Assembly: GCF_023706045.1 (NCBI RefSeq)
Contig: NZ_BQYL01000001.1
Location: forward strand, 1,364,001 to 1,428,000
Direction: 5' to 3'
Source: Kangiella sp. TOML190
Lineage (GTDB): Bacteria > Pseudomonadota > Gammaproteobacteria > Enterobacterales > Kangiellaceae
Length of the DNA: 64,000 nucleotides
The notes beneath the pieces are model-generated. The model was not told the DNA's origin. It saw only the letters and a list, made by a program, of their open reading frames with translations, and ran no database searches. Of the stretch, positions 62,658 through 64,000 are shown one piece after another. The stretch's first letter is position 1, and each line of letters opens with the position of its first letter. The position numbers and the translations under genes were made by a program.

Positions 62658-62820
62658 AGCGGATTCTGCCGCTATCACTAAAATTCCCAATATTTTACTT
62701 GCACTTGCGGATCGAGCTTTATAGGATAAGTAGCCGTGGGAAGCGCAATCGAACGCGCTTTAAGCCTACTGACTGAAACAATAATAATCCCCATACTTAT
62801 TATTTTTAGACCTAAAATTT

Positions 62821-64000
62821 ATGTCGAATCAGCAATATAATGCAGAAGCGATCGAGGTTTTAAGTGGCCTCGAACCCGTTAAAAAACGTCCAGGTATGTA
62901 CACGGACACCAGCCGCCCCAACCATCTAGCACAAGAAGTTATCGATAACAGTGTGGACGAAGCCTTAGCCGGTCATGCGCGCACGGTGCAGGTGATTTTG
63001 CATAAAGACGATTCACTTGAAGTGCTGGATGATGGTCGCGGGATGCCTGTGGATATTCATCCCGAAGAAGGTATTCCCGGAGTGGAGCTGATCTTAAGTA
63101 AACTCCACGCCGGCGGTAAATTCTCGAATAAAAACTATCAATTTTCAGGCGGTTTGCACGGCGTTGGGATCTCGGTGGTCAATGCCTTATCCAAACGAGT
63201 GGAAGTCACGGTCAAGCGCGATGGTAAGCAATACGCAATGGCCTTTGAAGACGGCTTTAAGAAAACAGATTTAGAAGTTACTGGCGAGGTAGGTAAACGC
63301 AATACCGGCACTTCGGTCAAGTTTTGGCCCGATCCTCAGTATTTCGATTCGGATAAATTTTCTGTTTCACGCTTACTGCATTTATTAAAAGCCAAAGCGA
63401 TTTTGTGTCCAGGCTTAAAAGTCATTTTCGATAACAAGAAGAAAGGCGAAAAGGAAGAGTGGCTGTATGAAGATGGATTAACCGCTTATTTGTTGGAAAC
63501 TGCGGGTGGCTTTGAAAAGTTACCGGATGAGCCTTTTACCGGCTCTATGCAAGGTGAGTCCGAAGCGGTGGATTGGGCCTTTATGTGGTTGCCTGAAGGC
63601 GGTGATTGTTTGGCTGAATCTTATGTTAACTTGATCCCCACAGCGCAAGGTGGCACGCACGTTAATGGTTTAAGGAATGGCGTGATCGATGCCATGCGGG
63701 AATTTTGTGAGTTCCGAAATTTGTTACCTCGCGGAGTCAAACTCACTGCGGATGATATGTGGGAGCGCATATCTTATGTCTTGTCAGTGAAGCTTGACGA
63801 CCCCCAGTTTTCTGGCCAAACCAAAGAAAGACTGTCATCGCGCCAGTGTGCTACTTTTGTTGCTGGGGTAGTCAAAGATGCCTTTAGTTTATGGCTTAAT
63901 CAGAATCCAACCGTTGGTGACTTACTGGCTGAACGAGCTATTGCTAATGCTCATAAGCGGATGCGGGCTGGTAAAAAAGTAGCGCGTAAAAAAGTCACTC
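62821..64000 (+). CDS. parE: DNA topoisomerase IV subunit B ParE (3' end outside the window)
   Basis: The first 393 codons are present and open to the right edge. GHKL ATPase motifs: EVIDNSVDEALAG with catalytic E39 and N43, DDGRGMP at 70-76 and GGLHGVGISVVNALS at 110-124; the transducer domain begins near residue 220 (QGGTHVNGLRNG, LDDPQFSGQTKERLSS). The shorter AGGKFSN..YQFSGGLHGVG spacing marks ParE rather than GyrB. No good ribosome site is visible upstream of the ATG. The 163 bases before it show only a weak hairpin (62658-62673). Confidence 0.95.
   Translation, partial: MSNQQYNAEAIEVLSGLEPVKKRPGMYTDTSRPNHLAQEVIDNSVDEALAGHARTVQVILHKDDSLEVLDDGRGMPVDIHPEEGIPGVELILSKLHAGGKFSNKNYQFSGGLHGVGISVVNALSKRVEVTVKRDGKQYAMAFEDGFKKTDLEVTGEVGKRNTGTSVKFWPDPQYFDSDKFSVSRLLHLLKAKAILCPGLKVIFDNKKKGEKEEWLYEDGLTAYLLETAGGFEKLPDEPFTGSMQGESEAVDWAFMWLPEGGDCLAESYVNLIPTAQGGTHVNGLRNGVIDAMREFCEFRNLLPRGVKLTADDMWERISYVLSVKLDDPQFSGQTKERLSSRQCATFVAGVVKDAFSLWLNQNPTVGDLLAERAIANAHKRMRAGKKVARKKVT

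Noticed and set aside
62658..62673. AGCGG/CCGCT hairpin after cpdA
   Set aside because: Only five pairs and no T run; too weak to annotate.
1..64000. CRISPR array, rRNA operon or tRNA cluster
   Set aside because: No regularly spaced repeats, rRNA-like or standalone tRNA sequences were seen; the tRNA-like match at 51076 belongs to tmRNA.

Overview
The window is chromosomal DNA of moderate-to-low GC from a Gammaproteobacterium. Supporting gene orders are pcm-like/tolC, nudF-DUF1249-cpdA-parE, smpB/ratA-rnfH and a one-piece tmRNA whose tag reads ANEDNYALAA. The many secreted peptidases, the DUF3016 and TIGR04219 proteins and the long PstC/PstA permeases point to a marine, protein-degrading lineage. 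Kangiella or a relative is my best guess, but that is inference, not a database result.

Left part (1-12.4 kb): the start of a probable aldehyde dehydrogenase, a YhhN membrane protein and an MscS channel, then a complete phosphate-starvation cluster. A phosphate-selective porin is divergent from pstC-pstA-pstB-phoU-phoB-phoR, and pstS follows under its own promoter. Two well-formed Pho boxes, each 10 nt from a -10 hexamer, sit back to back between the porin and pstC; a weaker one precedes pstS. Outer-membrane entry, periplasmic capture, ABC import and PhoR/PhoB sensing are therefore all encoded together.

Middle (12.4-45.5 kb): ordinary metabolic and envelope genes. These are a PLP desulfhydrase/deaminase, mscL, a frameshifted RidA-like lipoprotein, an Mpo1-like protein, a DUF819 permease, ctlX divergent from a GcvA-type LysR, glutamate dehydrogenase, a 7TM-GGDEF cyclase, an M28 peptidase and two S9 peptidases. 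A small redox cluster follows (quinone oxidoreductase, LysR, SDR, luciferase-like oxidoreductase, crotonase), with a second copy of its SDR at 44.4 kb. Next come a nitroreductase, a SPOR lipoprotein, an unusual PanE-MsrB fusion, an AmpG-like transporter, tcdA, cytochrome b561 and YceI.

Right part (45.7-64 kb): a diheme cytochrome c peroxidase-like gene runs into a catalase-like gene through an A9 tract. A decayed 2.36-kb integrative element lies between a 19-bp copy of the tmRNA 3' end and ssrA itself. Beyond it are a PP2C phosphatase/FHA/membrane Ser-Thr kinase module, a LysM lipoprotein, smpB, ratA-rnfH, waaA (frameshifted at an A6 tract), tolC, a pcm-like gene, nudF, DUF1249, cpdA and the start of parE.

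Three genes are interrupted by apparent one-base shifts (RidA-like, cytochrome/catalase junction, waaA), and the cytochrome gene has no clean start. Two of the three shifts lie in A tracts. Sequencing error, slippage and true decay are all possible and need raw reads or protein data to separate.
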